DNA of 64,000 nt from Hypomesus transpacificus (taxonomy: Eukaryota; Chordata; Actinopteri; Osmeriformes; Osmeridae): NCBI RefSeq assembly GCF_021917145.1, contig NW_025814039.1:682001-746000 (forward strand), read 5' to 3'. Numbering within the stretch: the first letter of the stretch is position 1; the number at the start of each line of letters is the position of its first letter. A model generated the notes under the pieces. It did no database searches and was not told the DNA's origin. It worked only from the letters and a program-made list of their open reading frames with translations. Positions 24,134-39,600 of this stretch are shown here, in pieces. The position numbers were made by a program, and so were the translations under genes.

Positions 24134-27100
24134 AAAAGCACTTTAAAGCGATAAAAAATGAAAGTCTCCAAAACAGAATCTAATGGCTGCACATTTACAA
24201 AACACTTTCTTCATACATACACAGCCACAGAAACATGTTTTAACAGTTAAAGTAACAAGAAAAAACTGTTCAGCCAGAAGTTACATGGCAAACATTGTAA
24301 GACTCTACTCAGGAGCTGAAAAGCACCTGAAAGCAATAAGAAAATGAAAGTCTTAAAAACAGAATATAATGGCTACACATTTACAAAACACAGTTTCCAT
24401 ACATACACAGCCACAGAAACATGTTATAACAGTTAAAACAAAAAGAAAGCATTCAAAGAAGTTACATGCCAACGTTGAAAAAGCATTGAAAACGCTACTC
24501 AAGAGCTGAAACACACTTACAAGCAGTAAAGAAATGAAAGTCTAAAAAACGGAATCTAAAGGCTAAATACCTTCACAAAACACGTTTACCATGCATTAAC
24601 AGCCACAGAAACATGTTGTAACAGTTAAAGTACAAGAAAACCATTCAGCCAGAAGTTACATGCCAAACATTGTAAAACTCTATTCAGGAGCTGAAAAGCA
24701 CTTTAAAAGCAATAAAAAATGAAAGTCTCCAAAACAGAATCTAATGGCTACACATTTACAAAACACTTTCTTCATACATACACAGCCACAGAAACATGTT
24801 TTAACAGTTAAAGTAACAAGAAAAAACTGTTCAGCCAGAAGTTACATGCCAAACATTGTAAGACTCTATTCAGGAGCTGAAAAGCACCTGAAAGCAATAA
24901 GAAAATGAAAGTCTTAAAAACAGAATATAATGGCTACACATTTACAAAACACACCGTTTCCATACATACACAGCCACAGAAACATGTTATAACAGTTAAA
25001 ACAAAAAGAAAGCATTCAAAGAAGTTACATGCCAACGTTGAAAAAGCATTGAAAACGCTACTCAAGAGCTGAAACACACTTACAAGCAGTAAAGAAATGA
25101 AAGTCTAAAAAAACGGAATCTAAAGGCTAAATACCTTCACAAAACACGTTTACCATGCATTAACAGCCACAGAAACATGTTGTAACAGTTAAAGTACAAG
25201 AAAACAATTCAGCCAGAAGTTACATGCCAAACATTGTAAAACTCTATTCAGGAGCTGAAAAGCACTTTAAAGCAATAAAAAATGAAAGTCTCCAAAACAG
25301 AATCTAATGGCTACACATTTACAAAACACTTTCTTCATACATACACAGCCACAGAAACATGTTTTAACAGTTAAAGTAACAAGAAAAAACTGTTCAGCCA
25401 GAAGTTACATGCCAAACATTGTAAGACTCTATTCAGGAGCTGAAAAGCACCTGAAAGCAATAAGAAAATGAAAGTCTTAAAAACAGAATATAATGGCTAC
25501 ACATTTACAAAACACAGTTTCCCATACATACACAGCCACAGAAACATGTTATAACAGTTAAAACAAAAAGAAAGCATTCAAAGAAGTTACATGCCAACGT
25601 TGAAAAAGCATTGAAAACGCTACTCAAGAGCTGAAACACACTTACAAGCAGTAAAGAAATGAAAGTCTAAAAAACGGAATCTAAAGGCTAAATACCTTCA
25701 CAAAACACGTTTACCATGCATTAACAGCCACAGAAACATGTTGTAACAGTTAAAGTACAAGAAAACCATTCAGCCAGAAGTTACATGCCAAACATTGTAA
25801 AACTCTATTCAGGAGCCGAAAAGCACTTTAAAGCAATAAAAAATGAAAGTCTCCAAAACAGAATCTAATGGCTACACATTTACAAAACACTTTCTCTCAT
25901 ACATACACAGCCACAGAAAACATGTTTTAACAGTTAAAGTAACAAGAAAAAACTGTTCAGACCAGAAGTTACATGCCAAACATTGTAAGACTCTATTCAG
26001 GAGCTGAAAAGCACCTGAAAGCAATAAGAAAATGAAAGTCTTAAAAACAGAATATAATGGCTACACATTTACAAAACACCGTTTCCATACATACACAGCC
26101 ACAGAAACATGTTATAACAGTTAAAACAAAAAGAAAGCATTCAAAGAAGTTACATGCCAACGTTGAAAAAGCATTGAAAACGCTACTCAAGAGCTGAAAC
26201 ACACTTACAAGCAGTAAAGAAATGAAAGTCTAAAAAACGGAATCTAAAGGCTAAATACCTTCACAAAACACGTTTACCATGCATTAACAGCCACAGAAAC
26301 ATGTTGTAACAGTTAAAGTACAAGAAAACCATTCAGCCAGAAGTTACATGCCAAACATTGTAAAACTCTATTCAGGAGCCGAAAAGCACTTTAAAGCAAT
26401 AAAAAATGAAAGTCTCCAAAACAGAATCTAATGGCTACACATTTACAAAACACTTTCTTCATACATACACAGCCACAGAAACATGTTTTAACAGTTAAAG
26501 TAACAAGAAAAAACTGTTCAGCCAGAAGTTACATGCCAAACATTGTAAGACTCTATTCAGGAGCTGAAAAGCACCTGAAAGCAATAAGAAAATGAAAGTC
26601 TTAAAAACAGAATATAATGGCTACACATTTACAAAACACCGTTTCCATACATACACAGCCACAGAAACATGTTATAACAGTTAAAACAAAAAGAAAGCAT
26701 TCAAAGAAGTTACATGCCAACGTTGAAAAAGCATTGAAAACGCTACTCAAGAGCTGAAACACACTTACAAGCAGTAAAGAAATGAAAGTCTAAAAAACGG
26801 AATCTAAAGGCTAAATACCTTCACAAAACACGTTTACCATGCATTAACAGCCACAGAAACATGTTGTAACAGTTAAAGTACAAGAAAACAATTCAGCCAG
26901 AAGTTACATGCCAAACATTGTAAAACTCTATTCAGGAGCTGAAAAGCACTTTAAAGCAATAAAAAATGAAAGTCTCCAAAACAGAATCTAATGGCTACAC
27001 ATTTACAAAACACTTTCTTCATACATACACAGCCACAGAAACATGTTTTAACAGTTAAAGTAACAAGAAAAAACTGTTCAGCCAGAAGTTACATGCCAAA

Positions 27101-30100
27101 CATTGTAAGACTCTATTCAGGAGCTGAAAAGTACCTGAAAGCAATAAGAAGATGAAAGTCTTAAAAACAGAATATAATGGCTACACATTTACAAAACACA
27201 GTTTCCATACATACACAGCCACAGAAACATGTTATAACAGTTAAAACAAAAAGAAAGCATTCAAAGAAGTTACATGCCAACGTTGAAAAAGCATTGAAAA
27301 CGCTACTCAAGAGCTGAAACACACTTACAAGCAGTAAAGAAATGAAAGTCTAAAAAACGGAATCTAAAGGCTAAATACCTTCACAAAACACGTTTACCAT
27401 GCATTAACAGCCACAGAAACATGTTGTAACAGTTAAAGTACAAGAAAACCATTCAGCCAGAAGTTACATGCCAAACATTGTAAAACTCTATTCAGGAGCT
27501 GAAAAGCACTTTAAAGCAATAAAAAATGAAAGTCTCCAAAACAGAATCTAATGGCTACACATTTACAAAACACTTTCTTCATACATACACAGCCACAGAA
27601 ACATGTTTTAACAGTTAAAGTAACAAGAAAAAACTGTTCAGCCAGAAGTTACATGCCAAACATTGTAAGACTCTATTCAGGAGCTGAAAAGTACCTGAAA
27701 GCAATAAGAAGATGAAAGTCTTAAAAACAGAATATAATGGCTACACATTTACAAAACACAGTTTCCATACATACACAGCCACAGAAACATGTTATAACAG
27801 TTAAAACAAAAAGAAAGCATTCAAAGAAGTTACATGCCAACGTTGAAAAAGCATTGAAAACGCTACTCAAGAGCTGAAACACACTTACAAGCAGTAAAGA
27901 AATGAAAGTCTAAAAAACGGAATCTAAAGGCTAAATACCTTCACAAAACACGTTTACCATGCATTAACAGCCACAGAAACATGTTGTAACAGTTAAAGTA
28001 CAAGAAAACCATTCAGCCAGAAGTTACATGCCAAACATTGTAAAACTCTATTCAGGAGCTGAAAAGCACTTTAAAGCAATAAAAAATGAAAGTCTCCAAA
28101 ACAGAATCTAATGGCTACACATTTACAAAACACTTTCTTCATACATACACAGCCACAGAAACATGTTTTAACAGTTAAAGTAACAAGAAAAAACTGTTCA
28201 GCCAGAAGTTACATGCCAAACATTGTAAGACTATTCAGGAGCTGAAAAGCACCTGAAAGCAATAAGAAAATGAAAGTCTTAAAAACAGAATATAATGGCT
28301 ACACATTTACAAAACACCGTTTCCATACATACACAGCCACAGAAACATGTTATAACAGTTAAAACAAAAAGAAAGCATTCAAAGAAGTTACATGCCAACG
28401 TTGAAAAAGCATTGAAAACGCTACTCAAGAGCTGAAACACACTTACAAGCAGTAAAGAAATGAAAGTCTAAAAAACGGAATCTAAAGGCTAAATACCTTC
28501 ACAAAACACGTTTACCATGCATTAACAGCCACAGAAACATGTTGTAACAGTTAAAGTACAAGAAAACAATTCAGCCAGAAGTTACATGCCAAACATTGTA
28601 AAACTCTATTCAGGAGCTGAAAAGCACTTTAAAGCAATAAAAAATGAAAGTCTCCAAAACAGAATCTAATGGCTACACATTTACAAAACACTTTCTTCAT
28701 ACATACACAGCCACAGAAAATGTTTTAACAGTTAAAGTAACAAGAAAAAACTGTTCAGCCAGAAGTTACATGCCAAACATTGTAAGACTCTATTCAGGAG
28801 CTGAAAAGTACCTGAAAGCAATAAGAAGATGAAAGTCTTAAAAACAGAATATAATGGCTACACATTTACAAAACACAGTTTCCATACATACACAGCCACA
28901 GAAACATGTTATAACAGTTAAAACAAAAAGAAAGCATTCAAAGAAGTTACATGCCAACGTTGAAAAAGCATTGAAAACGCTACTCAAGAGCTGAAACACA
29001 CTTACAAGCAGTAAAGAAATGAAAGTCTAAAAAACGGAATCTAAAGGCTAAATACCTTCACAAAACACGTTTACCATGCATTAACAGCCACAGAAACATG
29101 TTGTAACAGTTAAAGTACAAGAAAACCATTCAGCCAGAAGTTACATGCCAAACATTGTAAAACTCTATTCAGGAGCTGAAAAGCACTTTAAAGCAATAAA
29201 AAATGAAAGTCTCCAAAACAGAATCTAATGGCTACACATTTACAAAACACTTTCTTCATACATACACAGCCACAGAAACATGTTTTAACAGTTAAAGTAA
29301 CAAGAAAAAACTGTTCAGCCAGAAGTTACATGCCAAACATTGTAAGACTCTATTCAGGAGCTGAAAAGTACCTGAAAGCAATAAGAAGATGAAAGTCTTA
29401 AAAACAGAATATAATGGCTACACATTTACAAAACACAGTTTCCATACATACACAGCCACAGAAACATGTTATAACAGTTAAAACAAAAAGAAAGCATTCA
29501 AAGAAGTTACATGCCAACGTTGAAAAAGCATTGAAAACGCTACTCAAGAGCTGAAACACACTTACAAGCAGTAAAGAAATGAAAGTCTAAAAAACGGAAT
29601 CTAAAGGCTAAATACCTTCACAAAACACGTTTACCATGCATTAACAGCCACAGAAACATGTTGTAACAGTTAAAGTACAAGAAAACCATTCAGCCAGAAG
29701 TTACATGCCAAACATTGTAAAACTCTATTCAGGAGCTGAAAAGCACTTTAAAGCAATAAAAAATGAAAGTCTCCAAAACAGAATCTAATGGCTACACATT
29801 TACAAAACACTTTCTTCATACATACACAGCCACAGAAACATGTTTTAACAGTTAAAGTAACAAGAAAAAACTGTTCAGCCAGAAGTTACATGCCAAACAT
29901 TGTAAGACTATTCAGGAGCTGAAAAGCACCTGAAAGCAATAAGAAAATGAAAGTCTTAAAAACAGAATATAATGGCTACACATTTACAAAACACCGTTTC
30001 CATACATACACAGCCACAGAAACATGTTATAACAGTTAAAACAAAAAGAAAGCATTCAAAGAAGTTACATGCCAACGTTGAAAAAGCATTGAAAACGCTA

Positions 30101-30680
30101 CTCAAGAGCTGAAACACACTTACAAGCAGTAAAGAAATGAAAGTCTAAAAAACGGAATCTAAAGGCTAAATACCTTCACAAAACACGTTTACCATGCATT
30201 AACAGCCACAGAAACATGTTGTAACAGTTAAAGTACAAGAAAACCATTCAGCCAGAAGTTACATGCCAAACATTGTAAAACTCTATTCAGGAGCTGAAAA
30301 GCACTTTAAAGCAATAAAAAATGAAAGTCTCCAAAACAGAATCTAATGGCTACACATTTACAAAACACTTTCTTCATACATACACAGCCACAGAAACATG
30401 TTTTAACAGTTAAAGTAACAAGAAAAAACTGTTCAGCCAGAAGTTACATGCCAAACATTGTAAGACTCTATTCAGGAGCTGAAAAGCACCTGAAAGCAAT
30501 AAGAAAATGAAAGTCTTAAAAACAGAATATAATGGCTACACATTTACAAAACACCGTTTCCATACATACACAGCCACAGAAACATGTTATAACAGTTAAA
30601 ACAAAAAGAAACCATTCAAAGAAGTTACATGCCAACGTTGAAAAAGCATTGAAAACGCTGGTCAAGAGCTGAAACACACT
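24134..30680 (+). repeat. Higher-order repeat: 560-bp trimer of satellite monomers, about 11-12 copies
   Basis: The subtype word TTGTAACAGTTAAAGTACAAG recurs at 25,741, 26,304, 26,864, 27,424, 27,984, 28,542, 29,101, 29,661 and 30,219, a spacing of 558-563 bp. Each period holds three distinguishable monomers, marked by TTTCTTCATACATACAC, AAACACCGTTTCCATAC (or CAGTTTCC) and CACGTTTACCATGCATT. Copies differ by only a few bases. The same trimer returns at about 32.4-34.2 and 37.7-39.5 kb. Confidence 0.9.
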
Positions 30681-33600
30681 TACAAGCAGTAAAGAAATGA
30701 AAGTCTAAAAAACGGAATCTAAAGGCTAAATACCATCACAAAACAAGTTTACCATGCATTAACAGCTACAGAAACATGTTGTAACAGTTAAAGTAACAAG
30801 AAAACCATTCAGCGAGAAGTTACATGGCAAACATTGTAAAACTCTATTCAGGAGCTGAAAAGCACTATAAAGCAATAAGAAAATGAATGTCTCCAAAACA
30901 GAATCTAATGGCTACACATTTACAAAATACTTTTTCCATACATACATAGCCACAGAAACATGTTATTACAGTTAAAACAACAAGAAAACCATTCAGCCAG
31001 AAGTTATATGCCAGCGTTGTAAATGCATTGAAAACGCTACTCAAGAGTTGAGATAAACTTACAAGCAGTAAAAAAATGAAAGTCCAAAAAAAGGAATCTA
31101 AAGGCTTAATACCTTCACGAAACACGTTTACTATACATAAACAGCAACAGAAACATGTTTTAACAGTTAAAGTAATAAGAAAACCATTCAGCAAGAAGTC
31201 ACATGCCAAACATTGTAAAACTCTATTCAGGAGCTGAAAAGCACTTTAAAGCAATAAAAAAATGAAAGTCTCAAAAACTTAATCTAATGGCTAAACATCT
31301 TTACAAAACAACTTTCCCATATATACACAGCCACAGAAACATGTTCTAACAGTTAAAGTAATAAGAAAACCATTCAGCAAGAAGTTACATGCCAAACATT
31401 GTAAAACTCTATTCAGGAGCTGACAAGCACTTTAAAGCAATAAAAAAATGAAAGTCTCCAAAACAGAATCTAATGGCTAAACATCTTTACAAAACAACTT
31501 TTCCATATATACACAGCCACATAAAACATGTTATAACAGTTAAAACAAAAAGAAACCATTCAAACAGAAGTTACATGCCAACATTGTAAAAGCATTGAAA
31601 ACGCTACTCAAGAGCTGAAACACACCTACAAGCAGTAAAGAAATGAAAGTCTAAAAAAAGGAATCTAAAGGCTAAATACCTTCACGAAACACTGTTTTCT
31701 ATATATAAACAGCCACAGAAACATGTTTTAACAGTTAAAGTAACAAAAACACCATTCAGCAAGAAGTTACATGCCAAATATTGTAAAACTCTATTCAGGA
31801 GCTGAAAAGCACTTTAAAGCAATAAAAAAATCAAAGTCTCAAAAACAGAATCTAATGGCTACACATTTACAAAACACTTTTCCATACATACATAGCCACA
31901 GAAACATGTTATAACAGTTAAAACAACAACAAAACCATTCAAACAGAAGTTACGTGCCAAACATTTTAATTAATTGAAAACACTATTCAAGAGCTGAAAA
32001 GCACTTACAAGCAGTAAAGAAATGAAAGTCTAAAAAACGGAATCTAAAGGCTAAATACCTTCACAAAACACTGTTTTCTATATATAAACAGCCACAGAAA
32101 CATGTTTTAACAGTTAAAGTAACAAAAACACCATTCAGCAAGAAGTTACATGCCAAATATTGTAAAACTCTATTCAGGAGCTGAAAAGCACTTTAAAGCA
32201 ATAAAAAAATCAAAGTCTCAAAAACAGAATCTAATGGCTACACATTTACAAAACACTTTTCCATACATACATAGCCACAGAAACATGTTATAACAGTTAA
32301 AACAACAACAAAACCATTCAAACAGAAGTTACATGCCAAACATTTTAATTAATTGAAAACACTATTCAAGAGCTGAAAAGCACTTACAAGCAGTAAAGAA
32401 ATGAAAGTCTAAAAAACGGAATCTAAAGGCTAAATACCTTCACAAAACACGTTTACCATGCATTAACAGCCACAGAAACATGTTGTAACAGTTAAAGTAC
32501 AAGAAAACCATTCAGCCAGAAGTTACATGCCAAACATTGTAAAACTCTATTCAGGAGCTGAAAAGCACTTTAAAGCAATAAAAAATGAAAGTCTCCAAAA
32601 CAGAATCTAATGGCTACACATTTACAAAACACTTTCTTCATACATACACAGCCACAGAAACATGTTTTAACAGTTAAAGTAACAAGAAAAAACTGTTCAG
32701 CCAGAAGTTACATGCCAAACATTGTAAGACTCTATTCAGGAGCTGAAAAGCACCTGAAAGCAATAAGAAAATGAAAGTCTTAAAAACAGAATATAATGGC
32801 TACACATTTACAAAACACCGTTTCCATACATACACAGCCACAGAAACATGTTATAACAGTTAAAACAAAAAGAAACCATTCAAAGAAGTTACATGCCAAC
32901 GTTGAAAAAACATTGAAAACGCTACTCAAGAGCTGAAACACACTTACAAGCAGTAAAGAAATGAAAGTCTAAAAAACGGAATCTAAAGGCTAAATACCTT
33001 CACAAAACACGTTTACCATGCATTAACAGCCACAGAAACATGTTGTAACAGTTAAAGTACAAGAAAACCATTCAGCCAGAAGTTACATGCCAAACATTGT
33101 AAAACTCTATTCAGGAGCTGAAAAGCACTTTAAAGCAATAAAAAATGAAAGTCTCCAAAACAGAATCTAATGGCTACACATTTACAAAACACTTTCTTCA
33201 TACATACACAGCCACAGAAACATGTTTTAACAGTTAAAGTAACAAGAAAAAACTGTTCAGCCAGAAGTTACATGCCAAACATTGTAAGACTCTATTCAGG
33301 AGCTGAAAAGCACCTGAAAGCAATAAGAAAATGAAAGTCTTAAAAACAGAATATAATGGCTACACATTTACAAAACACCGTTTCCATACATACACAGCCA
33401 CAGAAACATGTTATAACAGTTAAAACAAAAAGAAAGCATTCAAAGAAGTTACATGCCAACGTTGAAAAAGCATTGAAAACGCTACTCAAGAGCTGAAACA
33501 CACTTACAAGCAGTAAAGAAATGAAAGTCTAAAAAACGGAATCTAAAGGCTAAATACCTTCACAAAACACGTTTACCATGCATTAACAGCCACAGAAACA

Positions 33601-36600
33601 TGTTGTAACAGTTAAAGTACAAGAAAACCATTCAGCCAGAAGTTACATGCCAAACATTGTAAAACTCTATTCAGGAGCTGAAAAGCACTTTAAAGCAATA
33701 AAAAATGAAAGTCTCCAAAACAGAATCTAATGGCTACACATTTACAAAACACTTTCTTCATACATACACAGCCACAGAAACATGTTTTAACAGTTAAAGT
33801 AACAAGAAAAAACTGTTCAGCCAGAAGTTACATGCCAAACATTGTAAGACTCTATTCAGGAGCTGAAAAGCACCTGAAAGCAATAAGAAAATGAAAGTCT
33901 TAAAAACAGAAAATAATGGCTACACATTTACAAAACACCGTTTCCATACATACACAGCCACAGAAACATGTTATAACAGTTAAAACAAAAAGAAACCATT
34001 CAAAGAAGTTACATGCCAACGTTGAAAAAGCATTGAAAACGCTACTCAAGAGCTGAAACACACTTACAAGCAGTAAAGAAATGAAAGTCTAAAAAACGGA
34101 ATCTAAAGGCTAAATACCTTCACAAAACACGTTTACCATGCATGAACAGCCACAGAAACATGTTGTAACAGTTAAAGTAACAAGAAAACCATTCAGCGAG
34201 AAGTTACATGCCAAACATTGTAAAACTCTATTCAGGAGCTGAAAAGTACTATAAAGCAATAAGAAAATGAATGTCTCCAAAACAGAATCTAATGGCTACA
34301 CATTTACAAAATACTTTTTCCATACATACATAGCTACAGAAACATGTTATTACAGTTAAAACAACAAGAAAACCATTCAGCCAGAAGTTACATGCCAACG
34401 TTGTAAATGCATTGAAAACGCTACTCAAGAGCTGAGATAAACTTACAAGCAGTAAAAAAATGAATGTCCAAAAAAAGGAATCTAAAGGCTTAATACCTTC
34501 ACAAAACACGTTTACTATACATAAACAGCCACAGAAACATGTTTTAACAGTTAAAATAATAAGAAAACCATTCAGCAAGAAGTTACATGCCAAACATTGT
34601 AAAACTCTATTCAGGAGCTGAAAAGCACTTTAAAGCAATAAAAAAATGAAAGTCTCAAAAACTGAATCTATTGGCTAAACATCTTTACAAAACAACTTTC
34701 CCATATATACACAGCCACAGATGCATGTTCTAACAGTTAAAGTAATAAGAAAACCATTCAGCAAGAAGTTACATGCCAAACATTGTAAAACTCTATTCAG
34801 GAGCTGAAAAGCACTTTAAAGCAATAAAAAAATGAAAGTCTCAAAAACAGAATCTAATGGCTAAACATCTTTACAAAACAACTTTTCCATATATACACAG
34901 CCACATAAAACATGTTATAACAGTTAAAACAAAAAGAAACCATTCAAACAGAAGTTACATGTCAACATTGTAAAAGCATTGAAAACGCTACTCAAGAGCT
35001 GAAACACACTTACAAGCAGTAAAGAAATGAAAGTCTAAAAAAAGGAATCTAAAGGCTAAATACCTTCACGAAACACTTTTTCTATATATAAACAGCCACA
35101 GAAACATGTTTTAACAGTTAAAGTAACAAAAACACCATTCAGCAAGAAGTTACATGCCAAATATTGTAAAACTCTATTCAGGAGCTGAAAAGCACTTTAA
35201 AGCAATAAAAAAATAAAAGTCTCCAAAACAGAATATAATGGCTACACATTTACAAAACACTTTTCCATACATACATAGCCACAGAAACATGTTATAACAG
35301 TTAAAACAACAACAAAACCATTCAAACAGAAGTTACATGCCAACGTTGTAAATGCATTGAAAACGCTACTCAAGAGCTGAGATAAACTTACAAGCAGTAA
35401 AGAAATGAATGTCCAAAAAAAGGAATCTAAAGGCTTAATACCTTCACGAAACACGTTTACTATACATAAACAGCCACAGAAACATGTTTTAACAGTTAAA
35501 ATAATAAGAAAACCATTCAGCAAGAAGTTACATGCCAAACATTGTAAAACTCTATTCAGGAGCTGAAAAGCACTTTAAAGCAATAAAAAAATGAAAGTCT
35601 CAAAAACTGAATCTAGTGGCTAAACATCTTTACAAAACAACTTTCCCATATATACACAGCCACAGATGCATGTTCTAACAGTTAAAGTAATAAGAAAACC
35701 ATTCAGCAAGAAGTTACATGCTAAACATTGTAAAACTCTATTCAGGAGCTGAAAAGCACTTTAAAGCAATAAAAAAATGAAAGTCTCAAAAACAGAATCT
35801 AATGGCTAAACATCTTTACAAAACAACTTTTCCATATATACACAGCCACATAAAACATGTTATAACAGTTAAAACAAAAAGAAACCATTCAAACAGAAGT
35901 TACATGCCAACATTGTAAAAGCATTGAAAACGCTACTCAAGAGCTGAAACACACTTACAAGCAGTAAAGAAATGAAAGTCTAAAAAACGGAATCTAAAGG
36001 CTAAATACCTTCACAAAACAAGTTTACCATGCATTAACAGCTACAGAAACATGTTGTAACAGTTAAAGTAACAAGAAAACCATTCAGCGAGAAGTTACAT
36101 GGCAAACATTGTAAAACTCTATTCAGGAGCTGAAAAGCACTATAAAGCAATAAGAAAATGAATGTCTCCAAAACAGAATCTAATGGCTACACATTTACAA
36201 AATACTTTTTCCATACATACATAGCCACAGAAACATGTTATTACAGTTAAAACAACAAGAAAACCATTCAGCCAGAAGTTATATGCCAGCGTTGTAAATG
36301 CATTGAAAACGCTACTCAAGAGTTGAGATAAACTTACAAGCAGTAAAAAAATGAAAGTCCAAAAAAAGGAATCTAAAGGCTTAATACCTTCACGAAACAC
36401 GTTTACTATACATAAACAGCAACAGAAACATGTTTTAACAGTTAAAGTAATAAGAAAACCATTCAGCAAGAAGTCACATGCCAAACATTGTAAAACTCTA
36501 TTCAGGAGCTGAAAAGCACTTTAAAGCAATAAAAAAATGAAAGTCTCAAAAACTTAATCTAATGGCTAAACATCTTTACAAAACAACTTTCCCATATATA

Positions 36601-39600
36601 CACAGCCACAGAAACATGTTCTAACAGTTAAAGTAATAAGAAAACCATTCAGCAAGAAGTTACATGCCAAACATTGTAAAACTCTATTCAGGAGCTGACA
36701 AGCACTTTAAAGCAATAAAAAAATGAAAGTCTCCAAAACAGAATCTAATGGCTAAACATCTTTACAAAACAACTTTTCCATATATACACAGCCACATAAA
36801 ACATGTTATAACAGTTAAAACAAAAAGAAACCATTCAAACAGAAGTTACATGCCAACATTGTAAAAGCATTGAAAACGCTACTCAAGAGCTGAAACACAC
36901 CTACAAGCAGTAAAGAAATGAAAGTCTAAAAAAAGGAATCTAAAGGCTAAATACCTTCACGAAACACTGTTTTCTATATATAAACAGCCACAGAAACATG
37001 TTTTAACAGTTAAAGTAACAAAAACACCATTCAGCAAGAAGTTACATGCCAAATATTGTAAAACTCTATTCAGGAGCTGAAAAGCACTTTAAAGCAATAA
37101 AAAAATCAAAGTCTCAAAAACAGAATCTAATGGCTACACATTTACAAAACACTTTTCCATACATACATAGCCACAGAAACATGTTATAACAGTTAAAACA
37201 ACAACAAAACCATTCAAACAGAAGTTACGTGCCAAACATTTTAATTAATTGAAAACACTATTCAAGAGCTGAAAAGCACTTACAAGCAGTAAAGAAATGA
37301 AAGTCTAAAAAACGGAATCTAAAGGCTAAATACCTTCACAAAACACTGTTTTCTATATATAAACAGCCACAGAAACATGTTTTAACAGTTAAAGTAACAA
37401 AAACACCATTCAGCAAGAAGTTACATGCCAAATATTGTAAAACTCTATTCAGGAGCTGAAAAGCACTTTAAAGCAATAAAAAAATCAAAGTCTCAAAAAC
37501 AGAATCTAATGGCTACACATTTACAAAACACTTTTCCATACATACATAGCCACAGAAACATGTTATAACAGTTAAAACAACAACAAAACCATTCAAACAG
37601 AAGTTACATGCCAAACATTTTAATTAATTGAAAACACTATTCAAGAGCTGAAAAGCACTTACAAGCAGTAAAGAAATGAAAGTCTAAAAAACGGAATCTA
37701 AAGGCTAAATACCTTCACAAAACACGTTTACCATGCATTAACAGCCACAGAAACATGTTGTAACAGTTAAAGTACAAGAAAACCATTCAGCCAGAAGTTA
37801 CATGCCAAACATTGTAAAACTCTATTCAGGAGCTGAAAAGCACTTTAAAGCAATAAAAAATGAAAGTCTCCAAAACAGAATCTAATGGCTACACATTTAC
37901 AAAACACTTTCTTCATACATACACAGCCACAGAAACATGTTTTAACAGTTAAAGTAACAAGAAAAAACTGTTCAGCCAGAAGTTACATGCCAAACATTGT
38001 AAGACTCTATTCAGGAGCTGAAAAGCACCTGAAAGCAATAAGAAAATGAAAGTCTTAAAAACAGAATATAATGGCTACACATTTACAAAACACCGTTTCC
38101 ATACATACACAGCCACAGAAACATGTTATAACAGTTAAAACAAAAAGAAACCATTCAAAGAAGTTACATGCCAACGTTGAAAAAACATTGAAAACGCTAC
38201 TCAAGAGCTGAAACACACTTACAAGCAGTAAAGAAATGAAAGTCTAAAAAACGGAATCTAAAGGCTAAATACCTTCACAAAACACGTTTACCATGCATTA
38301 ACAGCCACAGAAACATGTTGTAACAGTTAAAGTACAAGAAAACCATTCAGCCAGAAGTTACATGCCAAACATTGTAAAACTCTATTCAGGAGCTGAAAAG
38401 CACTTTAAAGCAATAAAAAATGAAAGTCTCCAAAACAGAATCTAATGGCTACACATTTACAAAACACTTTCTTCATACATACACAGCCACAGAAACATGT
38501 TTTAACAGTTAAAGTAACAAGAAAAAACTGTTCAGCCAGAAGTTACATGCCAAACATTGTAAGACTCTATTCAGGAGCTGAAAAGCACCTGAAAGCAATA
38601 AGAAAATGAAAGTCTTAAAAACAGAATATAATGGCTACACATTTACAAAACACCGTTTCCATACATACACAGCCACAGAAACATGTTATAACAGTTAAAA
38701 CAAAAAGAAAGCATTCAAAGAAGTTACATGCCAACGTTGAAAAAGCATTGAAAACGCTACTCAAGAGCTGAAACACTTACAAGCAGTAAAGAAATGAAAG
38801 TCTAAAAAACGGAATCTAAAGGCTAAATACCTTCACAAAACACGTTTACCATGCATTAACAGCCACAGAAACATGTTGTTACAGTTAAAGTACAAGAAAA
38901 CCATTCAGCCAGAAGTTACATGCCAAACATTGTAAAACTCTATTCAGGAGCTGAAAAGCACTTTAAAGCAATAAAAAATGAAAGTCTCCAAAACAGAATC
39001 TAATGGCTACACATTTACAAAACACTTTCTTCATACATACACAGCCACAGAAACATGTTTTAACAGTTAAAGTAACAAGAAAAAACTGTTCAGCCAGAAG
39101 TTACATGCCAAACATTGTAAGACTCTATTCAGGAGCTGAAAAGCACCTGAAAGCAATAAGAAAATGAAAGTCTTAAAAACAGAAAATAATGGCTACACAT
39201 TTACAAAACACCGTTTCCATACATACACAGCCACAGAAACATGTTATAACAGTTAAAACAAAAAGAAACCATTCAAAGAAGTTACATGCCAACGTTGAAA
39301 AAGCATTGAAAACGCTACTCAAGAGCTGAAACACACTTACAAGCAGTAAAGAAATGAAAGTCTAAAAAACGGAATCTAAAGGCTAAATACCTTCACAAAA
39401 CACGTTTACCATGCATGAACAGCCACAGAAACATGTTGTAACAGTTAAAGTAACAAGAAAACCATTCAGCGAGAAGTTACATGCCAAACATTGTAAAACT
39501 CTATTCAGGAGCTGAAAAGTACTATAAAGCAATAAGAAAATGAATGTCTCCAAAACAGAATCTAATGGCTACACATTTACAAAATACTTTTTCCATACAT

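Noticed and set aside
24134-30680. Calling this the centromere
   Set aside because: The higher-order repeats fit, but no CENP-B box is visible and sequence alone cannot show centromere function.
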